The notes under the pieces: generated by a model
What the model saw: the letters and a program-made list of their open reading frames with translations, nothing else
Databases searched by the model: none
Told to the model about the DNA's origin: nothing
Source of the DNA: Verrucomicrobiia bacterium
GTDB taxonomy: Bacteria > Verrucomicrobiota > Verrucomicrobiia > Verrucomicrobiales > Akkermansiaceae
Assembly (NCBI GenBank): GCA_947462875.1
Contig: CANHQJ010000015.1
Location: forward strand, 1 to 64,000
DNA: 64,000 nucleotides
Direction of reading: 5' to 3'
Part shown: piece by piece, positions 41,133 to 52,499 of the stretch
Layout: each line of letters starts with the position of its first letter
How positions within the stretch are numbered: the stretch's first letter is position 1
Program-made: the position numbers and the translations under genes

Positions 41133-43948
41133 GTGTAGGACTCCACGCTGTCGCAGGTGCAAACCAGATTGCGGTCGCCGTGAACGTTATCGATGCGGCC
41201 CACGCTGGGCCAGAATTTGTGCTGTCGCAAGTACGGCAGCGGATAGGCCGCTTGTTCGCGGGAGTAGGAATGTTTCCACTCATCGGCGATGACCGCAGTG
41301 GCGGGGTGCGGCGCGTTTTTCAACACGTTGTCCTCGCGGTCGGCGGTGCCATTGAGAACTTGCTGGATCTCGCCGTGGATGGCGACCATCGCATCGCAGA
41401 AACGATCGAGCTCGGCCTTGGATTCGGATTCGGTGGGCTCGATCATCAGCGTGCCCGTAACCGGCCAGGACATGGTGGGCGAGTGGAAACCGTAGTCCAT
41501 GAGGCGCTTCGCCACGTCCTCGACGGTGATGCCACTGGCATCCGAGAGCGGACGCAGGTCGATGATGCACTCGTGCGCCACCAACCCTTTGTTGCCAGTG
41601 TAAAGAATCGGGAAATAATTCGCCAAACGTTTCGCGACGTAGTTCGCATTGAGGATGGCAATTTCCGTGGCCGACTTCAGGCCTTGCGGTCCCATCATGG
41701 CGATGTACATCCACGATATGGTATTGATCGAAGCGCTGCCATACGGAGCGGAGCAAACAGCACCTTCAGGATCAGCCAAAGTCGCATGACCGGGAAGATA
41801 CGGCACCAGTTGTTTGGCCACGCCGATGGGCCCCACGCCGGGACCACCACCGCCGTGCGGGATGCAGAAGGTTTTGTGCAGGTTCAAGTGGCAGACATCG
41901 GCACCGATGAAGCCTGGGCTGGTGAGGCCGACCTGCGCGTTCATGTTCGCACCGTCCATGTAAACCTGTCCACCGGCGTCGTGGATCCATTGGCAAATGT
42001 CCTTGATCGTCTCTTCGAACACGCCGTGCGTGGAGGGATAGGTGATCATCAAGGCGGCGAGGTTGTCCTTGTGCTCGGCGATGCGCGCCTGCAAATCGGC
42101 ACAATCGATGTTGCCCTGATCATCGCATTTCACTCCCACCACCTTGAAGCCGCACATCACGGCGGATGCCGGATTGGTACCGTGCGCCGAGACGGGAATC
42201 AGGCAAATGTGGCGATGCCCCTCGCCATTGGCGCGGTGGTAGCGGCGAATCGCCAGTAGCCCGGCGTACTCGCCTTGCGATCCCGCATTCGGTTGCAGCG
42301 AGACAGCGGCGAAACCGGTGATCTCCGCGAGCCATTTCTCCAGCTCTTCTAACATTTCCACATATCCGACGGATTGCGCGGCAGGCACGAAGGGATGCAG
42401 CGAGGAAACTTCCGGCCAGCTCAAGGGCATCATTTCCGCCGTGGCGTTGAGTTTCATGGTGCACGATCCCAGTGCGATCATCGATTCGTTCAAGGCGAGG
42501 TCTTTCGATTCCAGACGCTTCAGGTAACGCAGCATCTCGGTTTCGGAATGATACTGATGGAAGACCGCTTGTGGCAAAATTTCCGACTGCCGCAGATGCG
42601 CCGCTGCCACCGCCCACTCGTCTTCCACACTCACAAGCGACGCACCGAACAGGGCAGCCATCGCCTGCACATCGGCATCGGTGGTGGTTTCATCGAAGGA
42701 AATGCCAACGCGATCCGCATCAACCACACGCAGGTTGTACCCCGCCTCCACGGCAGCCGCAGCGATGGCCTGCGCCTTGCCCGGCACCGTGACGACCACG
42801 GTATCGAAGTATTGCTCGCTATCGAGAACGAGGCCGGCTTTTTGCAGGGAAACCGCCAGGCGACGGGTGTGCAGGTGCACTTGTTTCGCCATGTGCTTCA
42901 GGCCGCGCGGACCGTGATAGACGGCATACATCGATGCCATCACCGCCAACAAAACCTGCGCGGTGCAGATGTTCGATGTCGCCTTGTCGCGACGGATGTG
43001 CTGCTCGCGCGTTTGCAGGGAGAGCCGGAAGCCCGGCTTGCCATAGGCATCTAACGAAACGCCGATCAGGCGACCGGGCATCTTGCGCTTCAGCGCATCG
43101 CGGCAGGACATGAAGGCCGCGTGCGGACCACCGAAGCCCATGGGAACGCCAAAGCGTTGGGAATTCCCCACGCAGATATCCGCTCCGAATTCACCCGGCG
43201 CGCGCAGCACGGTCAAGGCTAACAGATCCGCCGCGACGATGCTCAGCGCCCCCACGGCACGCAGCTTGTCGAAGAAATGGGAAAAATCATCCACGCGGCC
43301 GCAGGTGTCAGGATACTGCACCACCGCCGCGAACAAGCCGCTGACCGATGCCGGCTCAAAACTCGCATGATCCCCCACCAGCACCTCGATGCCCAGAGGC
43401 TCGGCGCGCGTCTGCACCACGGCGATGGTTTGCGGGTGGCAGCGCTCGGAAACAAACAGCACCTTGCCATTCGGCTTACCCGCCAGCGCGAGACTCATCG
43501 CCTCGGCGGCAGCCGTGCCCTCGTCGAGCAGCGAAGCATTCGCCACATCGAGTCCGGTGAGATTGGTGATCATCGTCTGGAAGTTCAACAACGCCTCCAA
43601 GCGACCCTGAGCGATCTCCGCCTGATAGGGCGTGTAGGCGGTATACCAGCCGGGATTTTCCAAAATATTGCGCTGAATCACATGTGGCGTATGGGTGCCG
43701 TAGTAGCCCTGACCGACGAAGGATTTTTTCACCTGATTCTTCTTCATGATGCCCGCCAGGCGAGCGAGCGCCTCCACCTCGGACAAGGCCTCCGGCAGCT
43801 CCAGCGCCCGGGCATTGCGAATCACGGCGGGCACGGCATCGGCGATCAGCGCCTCCATTTCCGCATACCCCAAGTCACTCAACATCGCCTGACGATCCGC
43901 CCCGAGCACGCCCAAATGGCGACTGCTAAAATCTGTATGAATGTTCAT
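41129..43948 (-). CDS. gcvP: Glycine dehydrogenase (decarboxylating), P-protein, single-chain form
   Basis: The PLP-dependent P-protein decarboxylates glycine and loads aminomethyl onto lipoyl-GcvH. At 939 aa it is the fused form (N- and C-halves of gcvPA/gcvPB in one chain). The N-terminus [56 protein letters not shown], and the PLP-lysine block [14 protein letters not shown] are diagnostic. The ATG at 43948 is preferred to a 46-codon frame extension. gcvT and gcvH are not in the window. No glycine riboswitch was seen in the 86-base leader. NUDIX is coupled downstream. Confidence 0.97.
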   Translation of the reverse strand: MNIHTDFSSRHLGVLGADRQAMLSDLGYAEMEALIADAVPAVIRNARALELPEALSEVEALARLAGIMKKNQVKKSFVGQGYYGTHTPHVIQRNILENPGWYTAYTPYQAEIAQGRLEALLNFQTMITNLTGLDVANASLLDEGTAAAEAMSLALAGKPNGKVLFVSERCHPQTIAVVQTRAEPLGIEVLVGDHASFEPASVSGLFAAVVQYPDTCGRVDDFSHFFDKLRAVGALSIVAADLLALTVLRAPGEFGADICVGNSQRFGVPMGFGGPHAAFMSCRDALKRKMPGRLIGVSLDAYGKPGFRLSLQTREQHIRRDKATSNICTAQVLLAVMASMYAVYHGPRGLKHMAKQVHLHTRRLAVSLQKAGLVLDSEQYFDTVVVTVPGKAQAIAAAAVEAGYNLRVVDADRVGISFDETTTDADVQAMAALFGASLVSVEDEWAVAAAHLRQSEILPQAVFHQYHSETEMLRYLKRLESKDLALNESMIALGSCTMKLNATAEMMPLSWPEVSSLHPFVPAAQSVGYVEMLEELEKWLAEITGFAAVSLQPNAGSQGEYAGLLAIRRYHRANGEGHRHICLIPVSAHGTNPASAVMCGFKVVGVKCDDQGNIDCADLQARIAEHKDNLAALMITYPSTHGVFEETIKDICQWIHDAGGQVYMDGANMNAQVGLTSPGFIGADVCHLNLHKTFCIPHGGGGPGVGPIGVAKQLVPYLPGHATLADPEGAVCSAPYGSASINTISWMYIAMMGPQGLKSATEIAILNANYVAKRLANYFPILYTGNKGLVAHECIIDLRPLSDASGITVEDVAKRLMDYGFHSPTMSWPVTGTLMIEPTESESKAELDRFCDAMVAIHGEIQQVLNGTADREDNVLKNAPHPATAVIADEWKHSYSREQAAYPLPYLRQHKFWPSVGRIDNVHGDRNLVCTCDSVESYT

Positions 43949-44034
43949 TTCAAATAACTCACTGATGGTAAAAAAATTGGCCCGCCCCTGCATAGCGGAT
44001 TTTTGTGCGTCCGCAACCCGGACTTGCAAAAAAA

Positions 44035-44517
44035 TCATGAATTTTTCTGCTCTGCGGCGGTCGACGACGGGGCCATATCCCGCCAAGCGAGCACCGGCCC
44101 GGAGGCAGCAAAAATCACCGCCGCCAATTGCAGCAAGAGCTCGAAGGATTTCCTCGGATAATGGATGGTGGCATCACTTTTGCCAAAACATCCGCACGAG
44201 ATATCCAGTCCATGGTACCAAGCCCAACCGATCACCCAACAAAACGACAGCGTCATGATCAGAGCGCTGCACAGCGCCCCCTTGCGCATCACATCCAGCA
44301 TCAGGCAAAGGCCCGTCACCACTTCCCACCACGGCATCACATACGCCACGATGGGCACGAGTGCAGCGGGCAAGATCTTAAATTTTTCCACATCCCCGAC
44401 AAACAGCGCCACTCCGCTGACAAACAATTTCTGCCCGCCCGCATATAGCAACAAGACACCCAGGGCGACTTGGCAGAGAAGACGCAGTCCGCGCAGTGTG
44501 GTGGATGTTTGATCCAT
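44035..44517 (-). CDS. DoxX/MauE-family membrane protein
   Basis: A 160-aa protein with four predicted helices. [16 protein letters not shown] at the N-terminus and [13 protein letters not shown] fit DoxX/MauE-like proteins, and [11 protein letters not shown] matches the CGCFG motif of the MauE branch, which assists disulfide formation or assembly of periplasmic redox enzymes. Its function here is unknown. It lies upstream of gcvP on the same strand with an 86-base gap, perhaps with its own promoter. Divergent from a DUF3817 gene. Confidence 0.8.
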   Translation of the reverse strand: MDQTSTTLRGLRLLCQVALGVLLLYAGGQKLFVSGVALFVGDVEKFKILPAALVPIVAYVMPWWEVVTGLCLMLDVMRKGALCSALIMTLSFCWVIGWAWYHGLDISCGCFGKSDATIHYPRKSFELLLQLAAVIFAASGPVLAWRDMAPSSTAAEQKNS

Positions 44518-44646
44518 GCACCGAGTCTATCGCGACCAAGGAATTCCGCAAGCGGGAATGCCGAGACAAGAAATGACACGCCTTCCCGCATTCGCCTGCT
44601 TGCAATCTGCCCGAATCCGCTTATCCATGGGGCGACAAAACGACAC

Positions 44647-44952
44647 ATGATGGGTTCATACAAAACACTGGTGGGACGCGTTCGCCTCGTCGGCGCGATC
44701 GAGGGAATTTCGTTTTTGCTGCTGCTGGGCGTGGCCATGCCTCTGAAATATTTCGCTGACATGCCAAAAGCGGTGAGCATCGTCGGCATGGCCCACGGCG
44801 TTCTGTTCATCGGTTTTTGCCTGGTCTTGCTGCAAGCCTGGCTCAGCGAGCATCTGAGTTTCCGTTGGGCCGCCATCGCGTTCACCGCCACATTGATCCC
44901 CTTCGGACCCTTCGTTATCGATAAAAAGTTGCAAAATTTCGACAAACCCTAA
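44647..44952 (+). CDS. DUF3817 family membrane protein
   Basis: A 101-aa protein with three hydrophobic segments (GAIEGISFLLLLGVAMPLKY, VSIVGMAHGVLFIGFCLVLL, AAIAFTATLIPFGPFVIDKKL). The pattern GxxEGxSFLxLLxxxMPLKY ... GxxHGxLFI ... PFGPFxxDxKL is that of DUF3817 (YdzA-like), function unknown. ATGs at 44647 and 44650 are adjacent. The 224 bases after it, up to gltB, hold no gene; a small inverted repeat ATCACG/CGTGAT at 44968-44988 may be its terminator. Confidence 0.85.
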   Translation: MMGSYKTLVGRVRLVGAIEGISFLLLLGVAMPLKYFADMPKAVSIVGMAHGVLFIGFCLVLLQAWLSEHLSFRWAAIAFTATLIPFGPFVIDKKLQNFDKP

Positions 44953-45176
44953 CGTATCTCGATAGCCATCACGGCAAAAACGCGTGATTTCCCACAAACA
45001 GCTGAGCGCGTGAACCAAACCGATGGGAAAATCACGACAGAAAACACAAACTTTCACCACTGACTAACATCTTCACAGAAAATCTTCAGTATGACAGCAA
45101 TACTGCCGCATTTCTGGCTTGCTAGTTCTCTCAATTTCCTCTTCACTTTCTCCCCCTCTTTTCATCATCTACCAAC

Positions 45177-48100
45177 ATGAGCAAATACGGACCACCTGAG
45201 AAACAAGGACTCTACGACCCGAGCAATGAACACGATGCCTGCGGCGTCGGTTTTATCTGCCAGATGAAGGGGAAACGGGCCCATGAAATCATCGGTCAGG
45301 CCCTTACGGTGCTGGTGAACATGGACCATCGCGGTGCTTGCGGTTGCGAGACGAATACCGGCGACGGCGCGGGCATCCTCATTCAGGTGCCGCACAAGTT
45401 TTTGCAAAAAGCCACCGCTTCGCTCGGTTTCACGCTTCCGGAAGCCGGTCGCTATGGCCTCGGCATGGCCTACCTTTCGCCGAATCCCCACGTCCGCAAG
45501 GCGAGCGAGGCCTTGTTTGAGCAGGTCGCGGCGGAAATCGGACTCAGCGTGCTCGGTTGGCGCGATGTGCCGACGGATAACTCTTCGCTCGGCAAAACCG
45601 CTCTCGCCAGCGAGCCTTTCATGCGCCAGGTCTTCGTCGCCCGCCCCGCCGATTGCACGGACGATCTCGCCTTCGAGCGCCAGCTTTTCATCTTGCGCAA
45701 GATCAGCTACTTCCGCATCCGCAATGGGAAAATCGACGATCACTGGTATTGCTCCAGCCTGTCCGCCCGCACCGCGATTTACAAAGGCATGCTGATGCCG
45801 GAGCAAGTCGGAAAGTATTTCCTCGACCTGCAGGATCCCGACATGGACACCGCGCTGGCCCTGGTGCACTCGCGTTTCTCGACGAACACCTTCCCGAGCT
45901 GGGAGCGCGCGCATCCGTTCCGCTACATCGCCCACAACGGCGAAATTAATACGCTGCGCGGCAATGTGAACTGGATGAACGCCCGCCAGCCTCTCTTGGA
46001 AAGCCCGCTGTTTGGCGATGCGATCAAAAAAATCCAGCCCATCGTCAATGAAGATGGCTCGGACTCGGCGAAGTTCGACAACGTGTTCGAACTGCTCGTG
46101 ATGGGTGGTCGTTCGCTACCGCACGCGATGATGATGATGATCCCGGAGCCATGGTCGGGTCACGAGTCGATGAGCGACGAGAAAAAAGCCTTTTACCAAT
46201 TCCACTCCTGCCTCATGGAACCGTGGGATGGTCCGGCATCGGTCGCGTTCACCGATGGCACGATGATCGGCGCCACACTTGACCGCAACGGCCTGCGTCC
46301 TTCTCGTTATTATGTCACCAAGGACGACTACGTCATCATGGCTTCGGAAGCCGGCGTGTTGCCGATTCCGCCGGAAAACATCGCCAGCAAGGGCCGCTTG
46401 CAGCCGGGTCGCATGTTCCTCGTGGATATGACCGAGGGCCGCATCGTCGCCGATGAGGAGATCAAGCAACGCATTGCCAGCGAGCAACCGTATCGCCAGT
46501 GGCTCGATGAAAATCTCATCAAACTCGCCGACGTACAGGCCGCCCCCGCCGTACCGAAGACCGATCTCGCCACCATCACCCAGCGCCAGCACGCGTTCGG
46601 CTACACCTTTGAGGACCAGCGGAAAATTTTGCTGCCGATGGCAAAGGACGGCGTCGAAGCCACCGGCGCGATGGGCACCGACATCCCGCTCGCCGTGCTT
46701 TCGAACAAATCGAAGTTGTTATACGATTATTTCAAACAACTGTTCGCACAGGTCACCAACCCGCCCATCGACTGCATCCGCGAGGAAATCGTGACCTCGT
46801 CCGTGACGACCATCGGCCCCGAGCGCAATCTGCTCGACCCGCAACCGGAGAGCGCCTACTTGATCGAACTGCAAACACCCATTCTTTCGAACGAAGAGCT
46901 GGCCAAGCTGAAACACGTCGCGCAGGGTGAATTCCGCTCGGTGACTTTGCCGATCCTCTTCGATCCCGCCAAGGGCACGAAAGGTCTCGAACAAGCGTTT
47001 GATGAACTTTGCCGTCAGGCCAGCTTGCAGATCGATGCGGGCATGAACATCCTCATCCTCAGCGACCGTGGCGTCGATGACAACCACGCCGCCATGCCCG
47101 CGCTGTTGGCCGTTTCCGGCCTGCACCATTTCCTCATCCGCGAAGGTAAGCGCACCAAAGTCGGCCTCGTGCTCGAGTCCGGAGAACCACGCGAAGTGCA
47201 CCATTTCTGCACGCTCGTCGGCTACGGTTGCGCGGCGATCAATCCGTATCTCGCCTTTGAAACGCTCGATGAAATGATTCACCAAGGCCTGCTGGTCGGT
47301 GTCGATCACTACACCGCCTGCAAAAATTTCATCAAGTCCGCGACCAAAGGCATCGTCAAAGTGGCGTCAAAAATCGGCATCTCCACGATCCAGAGCTACC
47401 TCGGTGCGCAGATTTTCGAATGCGTCGGACTGCAGCAAAAAGTCGTGGACCGCTTTTTCACCGGCACCGCCACCCGCATCGAAGGCTCGGACCTCGAAGC
47501 GATCACGACCGAGGCCCTGGAGCGCCACCAACGCGCCTACTCGGAACAATCGGGTCGCACCGAGCCGCTGGAAGTCGGCGGCGACTACCAGTGGCGCTCG
47601 GAAGGCGAAGCGCACTTGTTCAGCCCGCAGGTGATTCACTCGCTGCAAAGCGCGGTGCGCAGCGGCAATTACAAAACGTTCAAGACCTATTCCAGCCTCG
47701 TCAACGAGCAGGATAAACAGCGTTTCACCCTGCGTGGCATGCTCGATTTCAAAACCCGCACGCCCATCCCCATCGAGGAAGTGGAGTCGGAGGAGGAAAT
47801 CCTCAAGCGCTTCAAATCCGGCGCGATGAGCTACGGCTCGATCTCGGGCGAAGCACACGAAGCCCTCGCCATCGCAATGAACCGCGTCGGCGGGAAATCG
47901 AACACCGGCGAGGGAGGCGAAGACCCCGAGCGCTACACGTGGACGAATGAAAAAGGCGACTCGAAAAACAGCGCGATCAAGCAAGTGGCCTCCGGACGTT
48001 TCGGCGTGACCAGCCTTTACTTGACCCAAGCCCGCGAGCTGCAAATCAAACTCGCCCAGGGTGCCAAGCCCGGCGAAGGCGGTCAGCTCCCCGGAGGAAA

Positions 48101-49763
48101 AGTCTATCCGTGGATCGCCAAGACGCGTCACTCGACGCCGGGCGTGGGACTGATTTCTCCCCCACCCCACCACGACATTTATTCGATCGAGGACCTCGCG
48201 GAACTCATCCACGACCTGAAAAATGCCAACCGCGCCGCCCGCGTCAGCGTGAAGCTTGTGAGCGAAGTGGGCGTCGGCACAATCGCCGCCGGTGTGGCAA
48301 AAGCGCACGCCGATGTGGTGCTCATTTCCGGCTTCGATGGTGGCACCGGCGCTTCGCCGCAAACCTCCATCAAACACGCCGGTCTCCCCTGGGAACTCGG
48401 CCTCGCCGAAACGCACCAGACGCTCGTGTTGAACAACCTTCGCTCGCGCATCGCCGTAGAGACCGATGGCCAGCTCAAGACCGGTCGCGATGTCGTGATC
48501 GCCGCGCTGCTCGGTGCGGAGGAATTCGGTTTCGCCACCGCGCCACTCGTCAGCCTCGGCTGCATCATGATGCGCGTCTGCCACTTGAATACCTGCCCCG
48601 TCGGCGTCGCCACCCAGGACCCGGAGCTGCGCAAAAAATTCACCGGCGATCCGGAACACGCCGTAAATTTCATGAAGTTCATCGCTCAGGAAGTGCGCGA
48701 AATCATGGCCGAACTCGGTTTCCGCAAACTCACCGACATGGTCGGACGCACCGATGTGCTGGAGCCGAAAAAAGCGGTCGATCACTGGAAAGCCAAGGGC
48801 ATCGATCTATCGAAAATCCTCTACTCGCCGAACGTCGGCCCCGAAGTCAGTCGCTACTGCACGGAGACGCAGGATCACGGTTTGGAAAAATCGCTGGACC
48901 TCACCACCCTGCTCGACCTCTGCAAGCCCGCCATTGAAAAAGGCGAAAAAGTTTCGATCAAGCTGCCAATCAAAAACACCGACCGCGTCGTCGGCACCAT
49001 CCTCGGAAACGAGATCACCAAACGCCACTGGAACGGCCTGCCCGATGACACGGTGCACATGCATTTCCGCGGCTCCGCCGGTCAGAGCATCGGCGCGTTC
49101 ATCCCGAAAGGCATCACCATCGAAGTCGAAGGCGACGCCAACGACTACGTCGGCAAGGGCCTCAGCGGTGGTCGCATCGCCATTTACCCCGATGCGAAAG
49201 CCACCTTCGCTGCCGAAGATAACATCATCATCGGCAACGTCGCGCTTTACGGAGCGACCAGCGGGGAACTCTTCGTGCGCGGTGTCGCGGGCGAGCGTTT
49301 CGCGGTGCGGAACTCCGGCGTGCATGCCGTCGTCGAGGGCATCGGCGACCACGGATGCGAATACATGACCGGAGGAAAAGTCGTCGTGCTCGGCACCACC
49401 GGACGCAACTTCGCCGCCGGCATGAGCGGAGGCGTCGCTTACATTTACGATGAAAAAGGCGACTTCGCCACCCGCTGCAACAAAGCGATGGTCGATCTCG
49501 AAAAAGTCGATGAAGACGATGCCGAAGTGCTGCGTGCCTTGATCCAGAAACACGCCGACATCACCCTCAGCAAAAAAGCCAACGCCATCCTCGCTGACTG
49601 GAAAAACGCCGTGGCCAAGTTCGTGCGCGTCATGCCACGCGACTACAAACGCGTCCTCCAGGCCATCGCCAAAGCCGAGGCCGACGGCCTCAGCGGCGAC
49701 GACGCCCTCAACGCCGCCTTCGAAGCCAATGCGAAGGATGTGGCTCGCCTCGGAGGCGGTTGA
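45177..49763 (+). CDS. gltB: Glutamate synthase, large (alpha) subunit
   Basis: Makes glutamate from glutamine and 2-oxoglutarate. The 1528-aa protein has the four-part layout: class II glutaminase domain with nucleophile Cys22 ([10 protein letters not shown]), exposed after removal of a 21-residue propeptide; a central domain; the FMN/2-oxoglutarate domain ([37 protein letters not shown]); the 3Fe-4S cysteines ([15 protein letters not shown]); and the C-terminal beta-helix ([22 protein letters not shown]). It is followed by gltD in an operon with a strong intercistronic hairpin. The leader (44953-45176) is AT-rich and probably holds the promoter, but I see no clear boxes. Confidence 0.98.
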   Translation: MSKYGPPEKQGLYDPSNEHDACGVGFICQMKGKRAHEIIGQALTVLVNMDHRGACGCETNTGDGAGILIQVPHKFLQKATASLGFTLPEAGRYGLGMAYLSPNPHVRKASEALFEQVAAEIGLSVLGWRDVPTDNSSLGKTALASEPFMRQVFVARPADCTDDLAFERQLFILRKISYFRIRNGKIDDHWYCSSLSARTAIYKGMLMPEQVGKYFLDLQDPDMDTALALVHSRFSTNTFPSWERAHPFRYIAHNGEINTLRGNVNWMNARQPLLESPLFGDAIKKIQPIVNEDGSDSAKFDNVFELLVMGGRSLPHAMMMMIPEPWSGHESMSDEKKAFYQFHSCLMEPWDGPASVAFTDGTMIGATLDRNGLRPSRYYVTKDDYVIMASEAGVLPIPPENIASKGRLQPGRMFLVDMTEGRIVADEEIKQRIASEQPYRQWLDENLIKLADVQAAPAVPKTDLATITQRQHAFGYTFEDQRKILLPMAKDGVEATGAMGTDIPLAVLSNKSKLLYDYFKQLFAQVTNPPIDCIREEIVTSSVTTIGPERNLLDPQPESAYLIELQTPILSNEELAKLKHVAQGEFRSVTLPILFDPAKGTKGLEQAFDELCRQASLQIDAGMNILILSDRGVDDNHAAMPALLAVSGLHHFLIREGKRTKVGLVLESGEPREVHHFCTLVGYGCAAINPYLAFETLDEMIHQGLLVGVDHYTACKNFIKSATKGIVKVASKIGISTIQSYLGAQIFECVGLQQKVVDRFFTGTATRIEGSDLEAITTEALERHQRAYSEQSGRTEPLEVGGDYQWRSEGEAHLFSPQVIHSLQSAVRSGNYKTFKTYSSLVNEQDKQRFTLRGMLDFKTRTPIPIEEVESEEEILKRFKSGAMSYGSISGEAHEALAIAMNRVGGKSNTGEGGEDPERYTWTNEKGDSKNSAIKQVASGRFGVTSLYLTQARELQIKLAQGAKPGEGGQLPGGKVYPWIAKTRHSTPGVGLISPPPHHDIYSIEDLAELIHDLKNANRAARVSVKLVSEVGVGTIAAGVAKAHADVVLISGFDGGTGASPQTSIKHAGLPWELGLAETHQTLVLNNLRSRIAVETDGQLKTGRDVVIAALLGAEEFGFATAPLVSLGCIMMRVCHLNTCPVGVATQDPELRKKFTGDPEHAVNFMKFIAQEVREIMAELGFRKLTDMVGRTDVLEPKKAVDHWKAKGIDLSKILYSPNVGPEVSRYCTETQDHGLEKSLDLTTLLDLCKPAIEKGEKVSIKLPIKNTDRVVGTILGNEITKRHWNGLPDDTVHMHFRGSAGQSIGAFIPKGITIEVEGDANDYVGKGLSGGRIAIYPDAKATFAAEDNIIIGNVALYGATSGELFVRGVAGERFAVRNSGVHAVVEGIGDHGCEYMTGGKVVVLGTTGRNFAAGMSGGVAYIYDEKGDFATRCNKAMVDLEKVDEDDAEVLRALIQKHADITLSKKANAILADWKNAVAKFVRVMPRDYKRVLQAIAKAEADGLSGDDALNAAFEANAKDVARLGGG

Positions 49764-49771
49764 TAAGAAAA

Positions 49772-49795
49772 GGATCAGACCAATGGGTCTGATCC
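49772..49795 (+). promoter_or_regulatory. Intercistronic hairpin between gltB and gltD
   Basis: GGATCAGACC-AATG-GGTCTGATCC is a perfect 10-bp stem with a 4-base loop 8 bases after the gltB stop. No T-run follows, so it is unlikely to be an intrinsic terminator and may stabilise the gltB 3' end or set the gltB:gltD ratio (inference). Confidence 0.6.
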
Positions 49796-49834
49796 AACCA
49801 ATCTGACTGATCAAATTCAAAAGAAAAAAAGAAA

Positions 49835-51319
49835 ATGGGCAAACCTACCGGATTCATGGAATACACCCGCGAGCTCCCCGCCGATCGCTCGCCACTCGAA
49901 CGCATCAAGGACTGGAAAGAAATCCACCTCCACATGCCCGAGGAAAAACTGCGCACCCAGGGCTCACGCTGCATGGACTGCGGCGTGCCGTTTTGCCACA
50001 CCGGCAAACTCATCAGCGGCATGGCCAGCGGTTGCCCGATCAACAACCTCATCCCCGAGTGGAACGATCTCGTCTATCGCGGTCTCTGGCGTGATGCGCT
50101 CGATCGCCTCCACAAGACCAACAACTTTCCCGAGTTCACCGGTCGCGTCTGCCCCGCTCCTTGCGAAGGCTCTTGCGTGCTCGGCATGAACAACCCGCCC
50201 GTCACGATCAAAAACATCGAGGTCTCGATCATTGACAAAGGCTGGGAAGAAGGATGGGTTGTCGCCAAGCCGCCCGCCAAACGCACGGGCAAAAAAGTCG
50301 CCATCATCGGCTCAGGCCCCGCCGGACTTTCCGCCGCCGCCCAGCTCAACCAGGCCGGTCACACCGTCACCGTCTTCGAACGCGCCGACCGCCCCGGCGG
50401 CCTGCTCATGTATGGTATCCCCAACATGAAGCTCGACAAAAAGGAAGTCGTGCTGCGCCGCATCGAATTGCTTGAAGACGAAGGCGTGAAATTCCGCTGC
50501 AACGTGACCATCGGCAAGGACATCACCCACGCCCAGTTGCAAAAGGACTTCGATGCGATCATCCTCTGCACCGGTGCCACCAAACCGCGCGACCTCCCCA
50601 TCCCGGGCCGTGAACTGAAAGGCATCCACTTCGCCATGGAATTCCTCACCGCCAACACCCAGGCCGTGCTCGATGGCAAGCCGCACGACAATTTCATCAC
50701 CGCCGAAGGCAAAAACGTCGTCATCATCGGCGGCGGCGATACCGGTACCGACTGCGTGGGCACCTCCCTGCGCCATGGTTGCGTCAGCGTTTGCCAGCTC
50801 GAGCTGTTGCCGAAGCCACCCAACGAACGCGCCGCCAACAACCCCTGGCCCGAATGGCCGAAGGTGTACAAAATGGACTACGGCCAGGAAGAAGCCGCTG
50901 CAGTCAATGGCAGCGACCCACGCATCTACACCACCACCGCCACCCATTTCGAAGGCGATGAAAACGGCAACGTCAAGGCCGTGCACACCGTGCAGGTTGA
51001 GTGGACCAAAAATGAACAAGGTCAGTTCATCCCCAAAAACATCCCCGGCACCGAAAAAATCATGCCCGCCGAATTGGTCCTGCTGGCCATGGGTTTCCTC
51101 GGCCCCGAGCAAGACCTGTTAGAGAGCATGAACCTCGACCGCGACGCCCGCAGCAACATCAGCGCGCAGCACGAAAAATACACCACCAACATCCCCGGCG
51201 TCTTTGCCGCCGGCGACTGCCGCCGTGGTCAATCGTTGGTCGTCTGGGCCTTCAACGAAGGCCGCGGCGCCGCAAGAGAATGCGACCGCTACCTCATGGG
51301 CACCACCAATCTGCCCTGA
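49835..51319 (+). CDS. gltD: Glutamate synthase, small (beta) subunit
   Basis: A 494-aa FAD/NADPH flavoprotein that feeds electrons to GltB. The N-terminal domain carries the two 4Fe-4S cysteine sets ([10 protein letters not shown] ... [13 protein letters not shown] and [12 protein letters not shown]), followed by the FAD-binding [13 protein letters not shown] and the NADPH-binding [12 protein letters not shown]. The C-terminal [13 protein letters not shown] block binds FAD. The start ATG at 49835 gives the standard [10 protein letters not shown]. In an operon with gltB; a strong terminator follows 44 bases after the stop. Confidence 0.98.
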   Translation: MGKPTGFMEYTRELPADRSPLERIKDWKEIHLHMPEEKLRTQGSRCMDCGVPFCHTGKLISGMASGCPINNLIPEWNDLVYRGLWRDALDRLHKTNNFPEFTGRVCPAPCEGSCVLGMNNPPVTIKNIEVSIIDKGWEEGWVVAKPPAKRTGKKVAIIGSGPAGLSAAAQLNQAGHTVTVFERADRPGGLLMYGIPNMKLDKKEVVLRRIELLEDEGVKFRCNVTIGKDITHAQLQKDFDAIILCTGATKPRDLPIPGRELKGIHFAMEFLTANTQAVLDGKPHDNFITAEGKNVVIIGGGDTGTDCVGTSLRHGCVSVCQLELLPKPPNERAANNPWPEWPKVYKMDYGQEEAAAVNGSDPRIYTTTATHFEGDENGNVKAVHTVQVEWTKNEQGQFIPKNIPGTEKIMPAELVLLAMGFLGPEQDLLESMNLDRDARSNISAQHEKYTTNIPGVFAAGDCRRGQSLVVWAFNEGRGAARECDRYLMGTTNLP

Positions 51320-51363
51320 TGTGACGACGGCATCCTGCCGCCAAGCCAACAAATCATTACAAC

Positions 51364-51393
51364 AAAACCCACGACTCACCCTCGTGGGTTTTG
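51364..51393 (+). terminator. Rho-independent terminator after gltD
   Basis: AAAACCCACGA (51364-51374) pairs with TCGTGGGTTTT (51382-51392), followed by GTCGTTTG. The A-rich upstream and T-rich downstream flanks suggest it works in both directions. Confidence 0.82.
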
Positions 51394-51441
51394 TCGTTTG
51401 CATCTCACAACGCGGCATCAAAAGAATCGCGCCTAACACCT

Positions 51442-51537
51442 CCCCGTCGCAACGCGACGAATCAATCGGGAGCCCACGATTTTAATCGTGGGTTCCCATC
51501 CCCCATACAATTTCCCGCGTCACAACGTGACGCCTCA
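51442..51537. repeat. REP-like palindromic module, left of the transposase
   Basis: Three palindromes in a row: CGTCGC-AAC-GCGACG (51445-51459), CCCACGATT-TT-AATCGTGGG (51473-51492) and GCGTCAC-AAC-GTGACGC (51517-51533). The same three, in the same order and direction with nearly the same sequence, recur at 52336-52430 on the other side of the transposase gene. Confidence 0.8.
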
Positions 51538-51549
51538 ATTCCTTCGCTC

Positions 51550-52002
51550 TCAATCCCACAAATACCTCTCATCCACCTCGATCTCATACCTTTTCAAAAA
51601 CTGCCGATACTCATCCTCAAACGACAACTCGCGATGATGTTCTTCCTGATTCGCGATGTATTCTTTCAGCTTCTTCTTGTGCGAAGCACTCACGGAAAAA
51701 ACACCATAGCCCGCCTGCCAAGCGAACGTCGAAAACTCTTTCCCTTGCTCCTTCATCCAGATCGAGCTCGTGCCTTTGATCTTTTTCAAAAAATCCGCCA
51801 CCGTAATCGTGCGCGGAAAATCCACCGCAAGGTGCACATGATCTGCCACTCCTCCCACGATGTGCACATCACACCCCATGTCACGCCCCACCTGTGCCAG
51901 ATAGCCGTGAAGACGCGGGCGTATCACTGAAGTGATCGTTTTCTCACGGCCTTTGGTAGAAAACACCACATGCAAAATCATTTTCGACAGCGACTGAGCC
52001 AT
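51550..52002 (-). CDS. IS200-like Y1 transposase, REP-associated (RAYT) type
   Basis: A 150-aa single-domain HUH nuclease (Transposase_17/Y1 family). The HUH pair is His55-Val-His57 in GGVADHVHLAV and the catalytic tyrosine is probably Tyr115 in KKLKEYIANQEEHH. The basic helix around WQAGYGVFSVSASHKKKL is the usual one preceding it. The gene is intact, single-copy in this window, lacks tnpB, and is surrounded by palindromic repeats on both sides, which is the mark of REP-associated tyrosine transposases (RAYTs). These cut single-stranded DNA at REP hairpins and are thought to spread them. A plain IS200 element is the alternative; its defined ends are not evident. Confidence 0.85.
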   Translation of the reverse strand: MAQSLSKMILHVVFSTKGREKTITSVIRPRLHGYLAQVGRDMGCDVHIVGGVADHVHLAVDFPRTITVADFLKKIKGTSSIWMKEQGKEFSTFAWQAGYGVFSVSASHKKKLKEYIANQEEHHRELSFEDEYRQFLKRYEIEVDERYLWD

Positions 52003-52035
52003 GAGACGACTTTACCACACGATGCAAGCCCTACT

Positions 52036-52430
52036 AGCAAAGCTTGAAGCGTCCCGTTAGGACGCAAAAATCATTTCGTGATCCCCTACCCACGATTGAA
52101 ATCGTGGGCTCTTATTTGAATCGTCCAGTTAGGACGGAAGAATCATTTCGTGATCCCCTACCCACGATTGAAATCGCGGGCTCCTGTTTGAATCGTCCCA
52201 TTCGGACGGTGGAACCAGTTTGCAAAACCTCCTCCCCGTCGCAACGCTCTAATCAATGAGGCTATCGCTTTTACTCGACGAATCAATAGGCAGCCCGCGA
52301 TTTCAATCTTCTGTTGGCATCCACCAAATATATCCCCCCGTCGCAACGCGACGACTCAACAAGGAGCCCGCGATTTTAATCGTGGGTTCCCATCCCAAAA
52401 AAAATTCCCGCGTCACAGCGTGACGCCTCA
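52036..52430. repeat. REP-like palindrome cluster, right of the transposase
   Basis: This gene-free stretch of the 497 bases from 52003 to 52499 holds tandem palindromes. GCGTCC-CGTTA-GGACGC (52049-52065), CGTCC-AGTTA-GGACG (52122-52136) and CGTCC-CATTC-GGACG (52194-52208) alternate with CCCACGATT-GA-AATCGTGGG (52089-52108) and a CCCACGATT/AATCGCGGG copy (52161-52180). Diverged copies follow at 52237-52315. The distal part (52336-52430) repeats the left module almost base for base. The remaining bases to 52499 hold nothing further. Confidence 0.8.
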
Positions 52431-52499
52431 CCCACTTGCCACGCATTGTCCCTGTCATGACAAAATCACCCGCCCATCACAGTATCTTTTCTTACCATC

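Noticed and set aside
43949-44034. Glycine riboswitch upstream of gcvP
   Set aside because: The leader is only 86 bases, and no paired glycine-aptamer cores can be recognised.
52044-52259. A small ORF with repeated RDPLPTIEI peptides
   Set aside because: It is a translation of the REP-like palindromes and has no coding character.
51442-52430. CRISPR array
   Set aside because: Units are palindromes of several types with irregular spacing and no unique spacers of constant length; no cas genes are near.
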